Shown here: piece by piece, positions 26,792 to 35,645 of the stretch
Position numbering within the stretch: position 1 is the first letter of the stretch
How the letters are laid out: every line of letters begins with the position of its first letter
Source of the DNA: Ruegeria sp. THAF57
Lineage (GTDB): Bacteria; Pseudomonadota; Alphaproteobacteria; Rhodobacterales; Rhodobacteraceae
Reading direction: 5' to 3'
NCBI RefSeq assembly: GCF_903914075.1
Contig: NZ_CAIWNQ010000009.1
Coordinates: forward strand, 124,001-188,000
DNA: 64,000 nt
Program-made: the position numbers and the translations under genes
The notes under the pieces: model-generated
What the model was told of the DNA's origin: nothing
What the model saw: the letters and a program-made list of their open reading frames with translations, nothing else
The model's database searches: none

Positions 26792-27952
26792 TTACTCTGC
26801 TGGCGTTTTTAGCTTTTCGTACAAGGACAGGGCGGAACACGCGCCACACTTGGCGCAGCCAGCGGCCATGTCCTCGGACTTGATGCCGCTTTCCCGCAGC
26901 ATCTTGCCAATGGGCATCAGGATTTCGTGCATGAAGCCGGCTGAGGGGGTCGGATGGCTTTCCATCGGCGTGCCAGAAATCGGAACAAACGGCACCACAA
27001 ATGGGTAGACGCCGATATCAATCAGGCGCTCGCTCATGTTGATGATCTGTTCTTTGGTGTCACCAAGGCCTGCAAGGATATAGGTGGACACCTCGCCGCG
27101 GCCAAAAACCTCGACCGCGGCCTCAAACGCTTCAAAGTACCGGTCGATGGATACTTGCGCCTTGCCCGGCATTACCTCGGCACGCACCTCGTCGCTGACG
27201 GCTTCAAGATGCATTCCTAGTGAATCAATGCCCGCATCTTTCATCCGCTGGAACCAGTCATCCGTGTCGGGCGGCTCGCACTGGCCCTGAATGGGCAGAT
27301 CAACGCGCGCTTTTACACCTTCGGCGCTTTCAACCAGAAGACTGGCGCCCCGATCCTTGGTCGGAGGGGTGCCGGTGGTCATGATCATCTGGGTAATGCC
27401 ATCCAGCTCGACCGCGGCCTTGGCGACCTCACCCAACTGTTCGGGGGTTTTGCGCTCGATGGTCCGTCCCGCTGCCAGAGATTGTCCGATCGAGCAGAAC
27501 TTGCAGGTCTTGGTCCGGCTTTGATACCGGATACAGGTTTGCAGGATTGTCGTCGCCAGAACGTCCTTACTGTGCAGGGCTGCAATGTGCGAATAAGGGA
27601 CGCCATCGGCTGTGCTGAGATCATAAAATTTTGGGCGAAACGGGAATTTCACGCGACCAACATCGACGCCGTCGCGACGGACCCGGCTGTTACCTTCGGC
27701 ATCCGGAGCGTCGACCACATAGGGGCTGCTGAAGGCCGGGGCGGTATGAACCGGGATCATGACCGTCTTGTCGTTGATCGTCAAAGCAGTGTGATCCGAC
27801 GGGCCCGCGCCGCCCCTGCGGCTTTCGCCACTGTTTTTCGGATCCACAAGGCGCACACCGTTGGACTGCAGCTCATTGATAAGCTCTTCCCCGCTCATCG
27901 GGCGCGCAGTTGAGGCGGATTTGGGTTGATCGAAAGTCTGTGCGACGCTCAT
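26792..27952 (-). CDS. MSMEG_0568-type radical SAM protein (Nit1C family)
   Basis: A 386-residue radical SAM enzyme. The iron-sulfur site is Cys140, Cys150 and Cys153 in a C-x9-C-x2-C arrangement, which departs from the canonical CxxxCxxC but is the one I associate with the MSMEG_0568 family. A C-terminal GCAKCGAC motif could bind a second cluster. The barrel shows MIMTTGTPP and DSLGMHLEAVSD. Members occur in the conserved Nit1C cluster, linked experimentally to growth on cyanide in several bacteria; the reaction is not established. A GGGAGGA box precedes the ATG. It is the lead gene of a two-gene minus-strand operon with the LnmK-like gene. Confidence 0.85.
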   Translation of the reverse strand: MSVAQTFDQPKSASTARPMSGEELINELQSNGVRLVDPKNSGESRRGGAGPSDHTALTINDKTVMIPVHTAPAFSSPYVVDAPDAEGNSRVRRDGVDVGRVKFPFRPKFYDLSTADGVPYSHIAALHSKDVLATTILQTCIRYQSRTKTCKFCSIGQSLAAGRTIERKTPEQLGEVAKAAVELDGITQMIMTTGTPPTKDRGASLLVESAEGVKARVDLPIQGQCEPPDTDDWFQRMKDAGIDSLGMHLEAVSDEVRAEVMPGKAQVSIDRYFEAFEAAVEVFGRGEVSTYILAGLGDTKEQIINMSERLIDIGVYPFVVPFVPISGTPMESHPTPSAGFMHEILMPIGKMLRESGIKSEDMAAGCAKCGACSALSLYEKLKTPAE

Positions 27953-28265
27953 TTCTGGTTCCTCCCGGTCGTCAACAGGCCGGCCGTTGTGGTTTCTGGG
28001 CCAACCTTAGGGACCTGCTGCGCCATTGAGGTTGGCAACATTCACTCCCAAGCAAAACGCCGGCCGATCCTGCCGGATATTGGCATTGTGTGCTACCAAT
28101 GCGTGATGCATTTCCGGAAACTAAGGCAATCAATTCACCCTGTCAATGTTGTAGTATAGGAAATATTTTTTCGGATAGATGCATTGATAGACAGCCATTT
28201 TTTAAGGCAAACACGCTTAATAAGTGATATCTGACGGAATTATTACGAAATTCTTGACTGCAATG

Positions 28266-28284
28266 ACGTATACAATATACAGTC
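28266..28284. promoter_or_regulatory. CGTATA-box operator upstream of the MocR gene
   Basis: In the 363-base gap between the divergent radical SAM and MocR genes, ACGTATACAATATACAGTC contains the inverted pair GTATA / TATAC. It lies about 30 bases before the MocR start, suiting autoregulation. Related CGTATA boxes occur at other promoters of the island. The rest of the gap (27953-28265) holds no repeat I can name. Confidence 0.5.
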
Positions 28285-28315
28285 AATTCACGAAACAACT
28301 GGATTAGAATCATAC

Positions 28316-29698
28316 ATGGAAAACTGGGTCCCGATGCTTGCCGATGATGGAAACCCTCGTTACATGGCGCTTGCAAACGCCATCGCCGAGGACATCCAAA
28401 CCGGACGTTTGTCCGTCGGAGACCGGTTGCCGCCGCAGCGAGAATTGGCCGACAGGCTTTCGATTCATTTTACCACCGTCGCCCGCGGCTATGTCGAAGC
28501 CAACGCGCGCGGTTTGATCGAATCCAAGGTTGGCCGGGGAACGTTTGTCAGCAAGCAAACCCGCAGTGAGGCACACGTGTTTCCTGATCGCCCTGCGGAT
28601 GCATCCATGAACCTCCCGCCCGAGCCGCATGACGCCGAACTGGCCCGTAAGATGCGCACCGGCGCGCAATACGTGGCCGAAGATATCGTTTCGTTACTGC
28701 GGTATCAGGGAGCGGCGGGTAACGATGCCGACAAGCAGGCGGCCCTGACGTGGCTCAACCGCAGGTCGATGTCACCCAAGCAGGACCGATTGCTGATCGT
28801 GCCCGGCGCGCAGGCGGCATTGGATGGCATACTTCGCGTCACGACAAAGCCTGGCGAAACGATCCTGTGCGAAAATATCACCTATCCTGGCATTCGATCT
28901 CTGGCGGCCCAACACCGTTTGAAACTTGTTGGCCTTGCGATGGACCAACACGGAATAGAACCGCAGGCGTTTCAGGATGCCTGCGAAATGCACAAGCCAA
29001 AAGCGCTGTACCTGAACCCAACGCTGCAAAACCCCACCACGCTGACAATACCGATTGAACGCCGTCACGAATTGGCCGCCATCGCGCGGCAGTACAATGT
29101 GCCGATTCTCGAAGACGACGCCTATGGCCTGATACCCGCACGAGGTCAGCAACCGGCCCCGTTTGCCTCTATCGTGCCGGAACTGACCTGGCATATCGCC
29201 GGGCTGTCAAAATGTATCGGCGCGGGCTTACGGGTCGCTTATGTCATTGCACCTGATGCCCGAAGCGCCTGGCCGCTGCTGTCGGCGATGCGGGCATCCG
29301 TTGTCATGGCCTCACCCCTTACGGTGGCGATCGTGACCAAGTGGATCGAAGACGGCACCGCAACCAGCATATTGCGCGCCGTTCGGACAGAAACGATCGA
29401 GCGCAACAAGCTGGCCCGCCATATTTTGCCCGAAGGCACGTTCCGAAGTGACCCGCTGTGTTTCAGCATCTGGCTGGAGCTGCCTCAACCCTGGAACAGA
29501 ACTGCCTTTGTGGAACATATGCGCGCCCAAAACATCGGCGTTGTCGCCAGCGATGCCTTCGTCGTTGACCGTGCCGCGCCCGAAGCCGTCAGGATGTGCC
29601 TGGGCGGCCCCGCGACACGCGGTCAGATCGAGGCCGCACTTGGATTTGCAGCACATGCATTGACGGAATCCCCGGCTCTGACCTCGGCGTTCTTATGA
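28316..29698 (+). CDS. MocR/GntR-type regulator with aminotransferase-like domain
   Basis: A 460-residue fusion. Residues 1-80 are a GntR winged helix (YMALANAIAEDIQTGRL, GDRLPPQRELADRL, GYVEANARGLIESKVGRGTF). Residues 110-455 are a fold-type I aminotransferase domain, with LYLNPTLQNPTT, ILEDDAYGLI and the PLP-lysine region AGLSKCIGAGLRVAYV. MocR proteins use PLP as a sensory cofactor and act on divergent or nearby operons; well-known cases control GABA, taurine or pyridoxal genes. The effector here is unknown; an amino-compound from the nitrile/oxamate or sulfonate pathways is a reasonable guess. It is divergent from the radical SAM operon. Confidence 0.88.
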   Translation: MENWVPMLADDGNPRYMALANAIAEDIQTGRLSVGDRLPPQRELADRLSIHFTTVARGYVEANARGLIESKVGRGTFVSKQTRSEAHVFPDRPADASMNLPPEPHDAELARKMRTGAQYVAEDIVSLLRYQGAAGNDADKQAALTWLNRRSMSPKQDRLLIVPGAQAALDGILRVTTKPGETILCENITYPGIRSLAAQHRLKLVGLAMDQHGIEPQAFQDACEMHKPKALYLNPTLQNPTTLTIPIERRHELAAIARQYNVPILEDDAYGLIPARGQQPAPFASIVPELTWHIAGLSKCIGAGLRVAYVIAPDARSAWPLLSAMRASVVMASPLTVAIVTKWIEDGTATSILRAVRTETIERNKLARHILPEGTFRSDPLCFSIWLELPQPWNRTAFVEHMRAQNIGVVASDAFVVDRAAPEAVRMCLGGPATRGQIEAALGFAAHALTESPALTSAFL

Positions 29699-29718
29699 CA
29701 GGCGGAAGCGCCCCGGCC

Positions 29719-30348
29719 CTATTCGCCGCGCAACGCCACCCAGATCAGTTCGGCCTCATCCTCGCTGATGTTTTTCCATTTGTGCGGAATCTCACCGCTA
29801 AAATGCAGGGAATCGCCTGTCTTCAAGTGATACTCGGTATTGCCAACCTGAAACTCGACCTCGCCGGACAGAACATACACAAGTTCTTCGCCGGAATGGC
29901 GCAACAGCTTACGTCCGCTGTTGGCGTCAGGCTTCATGACTGCAACCGCAGCAGCGGCGCGGAATTGTTGATACGGGCCAGTGATACCTTCAAGGTTCAG
30001 ACCCTTATGCGGCGTAAAAACGATCGAGCGATCGTCGCCCTTGGTGTGCAACACCGGCTCAGGCAGGTCGTCGCCATCTTCGATGAAATAGTTCACCGAG
30101 ACGCCCAAAGCGTTGCTGAGTTTCAACAACGTCGTAATCGTCGGCACCATATCGCTGCGCTCGATCTTGTGAATCGCAGGGCCGGACACGTCACTCTTGG
30201 AGGACAGCTTTTGCAAGGACATCCCTTGCTCACTACGCAGAGCAAGCAGCTTTTGCCCCACCCGGCTTACGATTTTTTCAACATCGTCCGCCTTGTTCGC
30301 AGGATGAACAGATTGGCTGGTGGCCTGTTTTTTAGTTTGTTTTTGCAC
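29719..30348 (-). CDS. XRE-family regulator with cupin domain
   Basis: A 209-residue protein with a lysine-rich tail, an XRE-type helix-turn-helix (about 28-85, GQKLLALRSEQGMSLQKLSSKSDVSGPAIHKIE) and a C-terminal cupin (about 115-205, GEELVYVLSGEVEFQVG and LHFSGEIPHKW). The start is GTG at 30348 with GGAG six bases upstream. The fold is common in regulators of amine and small-molecule catabolism (PuuR-type). It is divergent from the Sll0787-like gene with a 173-base gap carrying a CGTATA-type box, so it may control that gene and other Nit1C members. Confidence 0.87.
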   Translation of the reverse strand: MQKQTKKQATSQSVHPANKADDVEKIVSRVGQKLLALRSEQGMSLQKLSSKSDVSGPAIHKIERSDMVPTITTLLKLSNALGVSVNYFIEDGDDLPEPVLHTKGDDRSIVFTPHKGLNLEGITGPYQQFRAAAAVAVMKPDANSGRKLLRHSGEELVYVLSGEVEFQVGNTEYHLKTGDSLHFSGEIPHKWKNISEDEAELIWVALRGE

Positions 30349-30482
30349 CGAAATCTCCGGATCAGATTACCAAATCAATATAGCGGGTCGAACTCTACCG
30401 ACGCCGCGCCGCCTTTAGCAACACGCCAACCAGACCGGTCCGCTTGTGATCCGCATAATTCGCGCGCCTTAAAAGGCCCGAT

Positions 30483-30492
30483 AACTATACGT
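30483..30492. promoter_or_regulatory. CGTATA box upstream of the Sll0787-like gene
   Basis: AACTATACGT is the exact reverse complement of ACGTATAGTT found at 53510-53519. It lies 30 bases before the start of the AIR-synthase-like gene, in the gap shared with the XRE-cupin regulator. Reported because of its recurrence; binding is inferred. Confidence 0.45.
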
Positions 30493-30521
30493 AACACTTC
30501 CCGTAACTTCCGAGATACAAC

Positions 30522-31493
30522 ATGATACAGGAAACCAAAAGTCTAAACGACCAGCTTGGCAGTATTGTCGAGGCTGTCCGCGCTTATGCGGGTGTCACCG
30601 GAAAAAAGGCCATCAATGGGGCCAGCCGATTTGTAAAGCCGGATGATCCAATTCACGGCCCCGGCGATGATGGAGCGGTTGTCGATGTCGACGGCAAGCA
30701 TGTCATCGGATGCGGTGAGGCGATCCTGCCAGCTTTTTATCAGCATGATCCTTACGGGGCCGGCATCGCCGCAGTTCTGGCGAATGTCAACGATGTAGCC
30801 GCGATGGGCGGCGTTCCAAAAGGAATCGTCAATACGGTTGTCGGTCCTAAGGAAACAACCGACATCGCGCTGCAAGGGCTTCAGGATGCGGCCAAAATGT
30901 ATGATGTGCCCATCATCGGGGGGCACCTGACCCAAAACGCAGACACCTATGCATTGTCGGCATTTGCCCTTGGCCATGCGGAAAGGGTCTTGTCCATGGC
31001 ACATGTGCAGCCCGGCATGGCGCTTTTGTTTGTTGGTTGCCTGAATGGGCATATGAGAGAGGACTTTCCATTCTTCACCTCCCTGGACACTCAGGGCCCG
31101 ACCCTTGCGCGCGACGTAAGGCTGCTTGCCAAGGTTGCTGCGTCAGGCGCTGCGTTGGCAGCCAAGGACGTTTCAATGGCCGGGTCGCTAGGGTCGTTGG
31201 CGATGTTGCTGGAGTATTCGCGCTGCGGTGCGCAACTGGATATGGCCAAACATCCGATGCCCGAAGGCGTTGACCCTGCCCGTTGGCTGATCTCATTCCC
31301 GACCTACGCCTTTTGGCTGGCCACCGAACATGATCGCATCAGCGAATGTGTCGAACTGTTTGAAGCGCATGATCTGGCCTGCACCCATGTCGGGGATACC
31401 ACAGCCAGCCCTGAGATTGTCTTGAACCATTCCGGCAGCAGCATGACCCTTATGGATCTCAGCAAAGAAAGCGTCACCGGATTGTGGGACTAG
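30522..31493 (+). CDS. Sll0787-type AIR-synthase-like protein (Nit1C family)
   Basis: A 323-residue member of the PurM/HypE/ThiL ATP-binding superfamily. It has DDPIHGPGDDGAVVDVDGKHVIGCGEAI at the front (ATP and Mg site), then ANVNDVAAMGGVP, GGHLTQNADTYALSAFALG and SMAGSLGSLAMLLEYS. The closest named group is Sll0787, one component of Nit1C, often fused to or beside the MSMEG_0567 acetyltransferase. The chemistry is unknown; relatives activate amides or carbonyls by phosphorylation. Here it is followed, convergently and after four bases, by that acetyltransferase on the other strand, an unusual orientation for the pair. Confidence 0.83.
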   Translation: MIQETKSLNDQLGSIVEAVRAYAGVTGKKAINGASRFVKPDDPIHGPGDDGAVVDVDGKHVIGCGEAILPAFYQHDPYGAGIAAVLANVNDVAAMGGVPKGIVNTVVGPKETTDIALQGLQDAAKMYDVPIIGGHLTQNADTYALSAFALGHAERVLSMAHVQPGMALLFVGCLNGHMREDFPFFTSLDTQGPTLARDVRLLAKVAASGAALAAKDVSMAGSLGSLAMLLEYSRCGAQLDMAKHPMPEGVDPARWLISFPTYAFWLATEHDRISECVELFEAHDLACTHVGDTTASPEIVLNHSGSSMTLMDLSKESVTGLWD

Positions 31494-31497
31494 CGTT

Positions 31498-32040
31498 CTA
31501 GCCGGTTGGACACAGGGGGGTCTGTTGGTCGCGTGACAACCATTCGACCGACAGCCCGTCCGGCCGACCCGGCCAGTCCAGCGGCGGCGCCGTGGTCAGA
31601 TCGAACAACATGGGCTGATGCGGAATGCCGAATGAAATGGTTTGCTCACCATCGCAGGTCCAGCCCAACCGCTGAAAGAAATTGACGTTGGCAAGCTGAA
31701 CGCTGGCTTCCATCTCGAACCCACCCCGTGCAGCAGCCGTTGCTGTGGCAAATCGGACAAGATGCGCGCCTACGATCGTGCGATGCCGCTGCAAAACGGC
31801 CAGTCGATCACCTTTCCACCTGCCCGATGTGTTCACCGGATACAGACGCACAGCCCCCGCGCATTCATCCTTTCTTGCAGCCAAGGCGTGAACCACATCA
31901 GGATTGTCATCATGTTCGTCCACGTCAGTAAGGGTCAAAACGCCTTGCTCAAGCACAAACACACGATGGCGGATCGCATAGTGCGCAGCCAGATCATCGC
32001 CGCGCTCGGCCGCCCAGACCGGAATACGTTTCTTTTTCAT
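31498..32040 (-). CDS. MSMEG_0567/Sll0786-type N-acetyltransferase (Nit1C family)
   Basis: A 180-residue GNAT-fold protein: AIRHRVFVLEQGVLTLTDVDEHDDNPDVVHALA, ECAGAVRLYP, WKGDRLAVLQRHR, FATATAAARGGFEMEASVQLANVNFFQRLGW. This matches the N-terminal acetyltransferase family of the Nit1C cluster. The ATG at 32040 is chosen because a GGGAG box lies about eight bases upstream; in-frame starts at 32055 and 32106 are weaker. A perfect palindrome GTCTAC-aata-GTAGAC lies about 100 bases upstream. The acetyl acceptor is unknown. Confidence 0.82.
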   Translation of the reverse strand: MKKKRIPVWAAERGDDLAAHYAIRHRVFVLEQGVLTLTDVDEHDDNPDVVHALAARKDECAGAVRLYPVNTSGRWKGDRLAVLQRHRTIVGAHLVRFATATAAARGGFEMEASVQLANVNFFQRLGWTCDGEQTISFGIPHQPMLFDLTTAPPLDWPGRPDGLSVEWLSRDQQTPLCPTG

Positions 32041-32143
32041 CGCGGGCACTCCCATCTGAACCCAAGCGGTGGTCAAAACACGAATCCCGACCACCAAAGC
32101 CACCATGGGCCGGTGCGCGACCTTACCACATTCATCAGCTTTC

Positions 32144-32159
32144 GTCTACAATAGTAGAC
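32144..32159. promoter_or_regulatory. Palindrome GTCTAC-N4-GTAGAC upstream of the acetyltransferase
   Basis: Seen: GTCTAC at 32144-32149 and GTAGAC at 32154-32159, a perfect dyad with four bases between. It lies in the 149-base gap between two minus-strand genes. The half-site GTCTAC recurs near the promoter at 53511-53546. Candidate dimeric-regulator site. Confidence 0.4.
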
Positions 32160-32189
32160 AAATCCCGAACCAATTGCCCTTGCTGGAGT

Positions 32190-32831
32190 TCACGCCCATT
32201 CGGTACTTACCTTGTGGCGCAAACCAGTCCGTGCTGCGGTTAATTCGGGCACCGACTCATACTCGGCCCAATCTGCTAAACCCGGCTCGGCATCGACCAA
32301 TTGACCGGAATTCTGGTCCAGCCGAATGACAGAAAGTGAAAACAGAATCCCCGCGCCCGAAGGCCCGGGCTGAGTGATTGTCACAATGGCAAGGCCGGAA
32401 CTTAGGTGCATTTCGGTGCAGCCATACGGATCGAGAAGACCATGCGAAAGATCCCCGGTTTCGTTCAGAATGACCCATTCTTCTGCGGCTTGGCGTGCGT
32501 TGGAAATCGCGGATGTGAACTTAGATGCCTGTTTTTCTTCAAAAATACGTCGCTCTCGCATCGCAAACGCCGCGCCGGAAATTTTTCCATGCGGCAACGA
32601 ATCCGCTCCAATCCCCAACGCTTGCGCCGCCCGAAGGTAGATCGATTCGGCCTTGGGCCAGGCTTTCACCAATGCTTCGGGCGTGTCGAATTCTGTCAGC
32701 ATGTCCGACATTGATCGTATAGCAGTGACAATTTTCTTGTACTGTTCGGGGTCCATAGCTGAGATGGAAAACAACTGCCTTTCGCATTCTGTCCAGTATT
32801 GACGCGGATGATCTGCGCTTGGAGCCTGCAT
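32190..32831 (-). CDS. Hypothetical protein, 213 aa
   Basis: I do not recognise this protein. It is soluble, with no signal peptide or membrane segment. The N-terminal half is helical (QYWTECERQLFSISAMDPEQYKKIVTAIRSMSDML); the C-terminal half looks beta-rich with GCTEMHLSSGLAIVTITQPGPSGAGILFSLSVIRLD. The ATG at 32831 follows GGAGG by about eight bases; one two codons upstream is too close. It sits between the acetyltransferase and the divergent carbamate kinase, so it may be co-transcribed with the acetyltransferase. No catalytic motif is visible. Confidence 0.65.
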   Translation of the reverse strand: MQAPSADHPRQYWTECERQLFSISAMDPEQYKKIVTAIRSMSDMLTEFDTPEALVKAWPKAESIYLRAAQALGIGADSLPHGKISGAAFAMRERRIFEEKQASKFTSAISNARQAAEEWVILNETGDLSHGLLDPYGCTEMHLSSGLAIVTITQPGPSGAGILFSLSVIRLDQNSGQLVDAEPGLADWAEYESVPELTAARTGLRHKVSTEWA

Positions 32832-33023
32832 AGTCATTTCCTCCTTTTAGCGGCGGAAAAACACTCAGGTGAAACCAGCCACATCACATTTATCTTGTGT
32901 CGGATACGATATGGTGTTAATTATCCGAAAGTCTAATTCACTTTAATACACTCCGACGGCGAATGCCAGCTTTCTGTGCCCCGCCGGAGCGTTTTGGGAA
33001 GAATGAAACGATGGGAGGACGTC

Positions 33024-34031
33024 GTGAGTAAAACAGCGGTCGTAGCGCTGGGGGGCAACGCCCTGACCCAGGAAGGTCAGGACGGAACCCAGGAAGAGCA
33101 ATATGCCAACGCAATAGCAATGGCCAAATCCGTGCGGTCCCTGCTGCGGCAGGGCTGGAAGATCATCATTGTTCATGGAAATGGTCCGCAAGTTGGAAAC
33201 CTGGCAATTCAGCATGAAGAAGGTGCCAAGCTTGTTCCGGCGCAACCCTTGTTTGCCCTTGGCGCAATGACACAGGGCGCGTTAGGCAGCCTCATTTCCC
33301 TTGCCATGCACGAAATCTGTGGCGAAGAATGCTCTGGCATCGTTTCAGTGGTGACGCATGTGGTTGTCGACCCGAACGATCCCGCTTTTGAAAATCCAAC
33401 CAAACCCATCGGCCCCTTCTTTTCCGAGGCTGAGTCGAAAGAGTTCTCTGCCAATCGCGGATGGTCCATGATACAGGATTCCGGTCGCGGATACCGTCGT
33501 GTCGTACCATCGCCCGAACCGAAAGCCACGCTGGAGGCAAACGCAATCGCGCAGCTGACTGAGGCGGGCAATATCGTGGTCGCAGCAGGCGGCGGCGGTA
33601 TTCCGGTCATGCAGGACGGCGGCATTTACAAAGGCGTCGATGCGGTCGTCGACAAGGATTTTGCAGCCGAACGGATAGCTGATGCCGCAAATGCTGATGC
33701 TCTGGTCATGGTAACAGGTGTGCCTACGGTCATGCTGGACTTTGGAAAACCCACCCAGCGCGCAGTAGAAAACCTGACGGTTTCCGAGGCACGACAGCAT
33801 CTGGAAGACGGTCAATTTCCCCCCGGCAGTATGGGCCCCAAGATGGAAGCCGCTATGAAGTTTGTGAATGGCGATGATTCAAACCCAAATCGCCTGGCCG
33901 CGATTACCACGCCGGAACTTGTGTATGGCACGCTGGCAGAAACCTCTGGCGGTGTGGTCGAAGGTGGGGTGGGAACCTGCATCACGACGGATGAAGCCAT
34001 TGCCGATCGCTCGAACAAGGAAGTTGCCTAA
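33024..34031 (+). CDS. Carbamate kinase
   Basis: A 335-residue amino-acid-kinase-fold protein: TAVVALGGNAL at the start, IIVHGNGPQVGNLAIQ, IVSVVTHVVVD, VVAAGGGGIPV and VVDKDFAAE, all standard for carbamate kinases. It converts carbamoyl phosphate + ADP to ATP, ammonia and CO2 (via carbamate). The GTG at 33024 is favoured by a GGGAGG box five bases upstream. It overlaps fdrA (TAATG). With the FdrA, DUF1116 and DUF2877 proteins it resembles AllK/YbcF of the oxamate-forming allantoin branch, giving ATP from a carbamoyl donor. The released CO2 and NH3 could both be assimilated by this organism. Confidence 0.92.
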   Translation: MSKTAVVALGGNALTQEGQDGTQEEQYANAIAMAKSVRSLLRQGWKIIIVHGNGPQVGNLAIQHEEGAKLVPAQPLFALGAMTQGALGSLISLAMHEICGEECSGIVSVVTHVVVDPNDPAFENPTKPIGPFFSEAESKEFSANRGWSMIQDSGRGYRRVVPSPEPKATLEANAIAQLTEAGNIVVAAGGGGIPVMQDGGIYKGVDAVVDKDFAAERIADAANADALVMVTGVPTVMLDFGKPTQRAVENLTVSEARQHLEDGQFPPGSMGPKMEAAMKFVNGDDSNPNRLAAITTPELVYGTLAETSGGVVEGGVGTCITTDEAIADRSNKEVA

Positions 34032-35623
34032 TGCCCAGTCTCGTATCCGTCCACCAAAACTCATATAAAGACAGCGTAAAACTTCTTGAAGCAACGCGCG
34101 CTCTGCTCAGTGCCGATGGCGTGCAGTGGGGTTGGGCGTTCATGGCGACCCCGGCAAATGTCGAAACAGCCGCACAAGAAGGTGCCTCAGACGGTCTGGA
34201 AAATGCCGGGGCCAACGACCTCGTGCTTGCCGTCCGCGCCGATGACGATGACGCGGCCAAGGCCGCACTTGAAACCGCGTCGGGCATCCTGTTCGAGGCC
34301 ACCAGTGCTGCTGATGGGGATGAAGAAAAGATTGCCCCTGATCTGGCCTCGGCGGTTAAGGAACAGGCCGATTCCAATCTGGCGATTGTCTCAGTGCCCG
34401 GTGCCTACGCCACGCTTGAGGCGCACAAGGCGCTCAGTGCCGGTTTGAATGTGCTTCTGTTCAGCGACAATGTCCCGTTGGAAGATGAAGTTGCCCTGAA
34501 GAAGCGTGCGCAGGAACTTGGACTGCTGGTCATGGGGCCGGGTGCCGGAACCGCGATGCTTGGCGGTACTGGGCTGGCCTTCGCCAACCGTGTCAACAAA
34601 GGATCTGTCGGAGTTTTGTCTGCCGCAGGCACCGGCGCGCAAGAGGTCATGAGCCTGTTGGATCGCTGGGGCATCGGCGTATCCCATGTGATCGGTCTTG
34701 GTGGCAGGGACTTGTCGCCCGAGGTCGGGGGTCTGATGGCACAATCAGCCATCAAGGCACTGGACGCCGATCCGGACACTAAAACGATATTGCTGGTCTC
34801 AAAGCCCCCGTCAAAGGATGTGGCCGAGATGTTGGTGAACCTGCCCAAGAAACCGATGGTCGCGGCCTATATTGGCCTGCAGGATAAAATCCCGGCACCG
34901 CTTCACATTAAGGTCTGCAACACTCTGGAACAGGGCGTGCGCGATACCCTGCCCTTCCATGGAGTGACGCCACCAGAAATCGTAGGCGATCTGCCCGCAC
35001 GTCTGGACAAGACCATAGATGGAATGGATGCCGGACGCACCCGCCTGTCCGGTCTCTATAGCGGTGGCACGCTGTGTTACGAGGCGATGACAATCGCGAC
35101 CCAGCGTATTGGTCCGATCCACTCCAATATCCCGCTGAACAAAAGCTGGACACTGGACTCAGCCGCGCCTGACGCGCATGTCTTTTTGGACCTTGGTGAA
35201 GAAGAATACACCGATGGCCGTCCGCACCCCATGATCGACACCGAGGCCCGGATCGAATTCATGCGCAAACAGATTGGCGACACTTCGCTTGCGGCGGTTC
35301 TTCTGGACGTCGTTATTGGTGACGGAGCCCATGATGATCCCGCCAGCGTTCTGGCCCCCGTTGCCGGCGAAATCGTTGCCTCTGGCGTTCCAGTCGTCGT
35401 ATATGTCTTGGGCACCGACAGCGATCCGCAAGCTTTTGACAGGCAACGGAAAACATTCGAAGACGCCGGCTGTATCGTCACGGAAACCGCAGCCCGTGCG
35501 GCATTGGCGGCATGTGCGCTGGTCCAACGGGATTCGTCCATCGTATCCGAAGATTTGGCCACGCCTCTTCAAACAACCAACACCGAACACCCGGCCTTTG
35601 CCAACCTGGGTGCATCGGGATGA
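34031..35623 (+). CDS. fdrA: FdrA-like subunit of oxamate carbamoyltransferase
   Basis: A 530-residue protein of the succinyl-CoA-ligase-like FdrA family: LLVMGPGAGTAMLGGTGLAFAN, GVLSAAGTGAQEVMSLLDRWGIGVSHVIGLGGRDLSPEVGG, and a C-terminal ATP-citrate-lyase-like segment with YSGGTLCYEA and DVVIGDGAHDDP. Work on E. coli FdrA/YlbE/YlbF identifies this family as part of oxamate carbamoyltransferase. The two partner families, DUF1116 and DUF2877, occur 12 kb downstream on the same strand. It is coupled to carbamate kinase upstream and followed after 22 bases by the glycosyltransferase. Confidence 0.85.
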   Translation: MPSLVSVHQNSYKDSVKLLEATRALLSADGVQWGWAFMATPANVETAAQEGASDGLENAGANDLVLAVRADDDDAAKAALETASGILFEATSAADGDEEKIAPDLASAVKEQADSNLAIVSVPGAYATLEAHKALSAGLNVLLFSDNVPLEDEVALKKRAQELGLLVMGPGAGTAMLGGTGLAFANRVNKGSVGVLSAAGTGAQEVMSLLDRWGIGVSHVIGLGGRDLSPEVGGLMAQSAIKALDADPDTKTILLVSKPPSKDVAEMLVNLPKKPMVAAYIGLQDKIPAPLHIKVCNTLEQGVRDTLPFHGVTPPEIVGDLPARLDKTIDGMDAGRTRLSGLYSGGTLCYEAMTIATQRIGPIHSNIPLNKSWTLDSAAPDAHVFLDLGEEEYTDGRPHPMIDTEARIEFMRKQIGDTSLAAVLLDVVIGDGAHDDPASVLAPVAGEIVASGVPVVVYVLGTDSDPQAFDRQRKTFEDAGCIVTETAARAALAACALVQRDSSIVSEDLATPLQTTNTEHPAFANLGASG

Positions 35624-35645
35624 TCTGAACCAAAAACGGTGAAAC

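Noticed and set aside
29596..30525. Plus-strand open frame of 309 codons opposite the XRE-cupin gene
   Set aside because: The minus-strand frame has a clear HTH and cupin and a good GTG start; this one has no domain.
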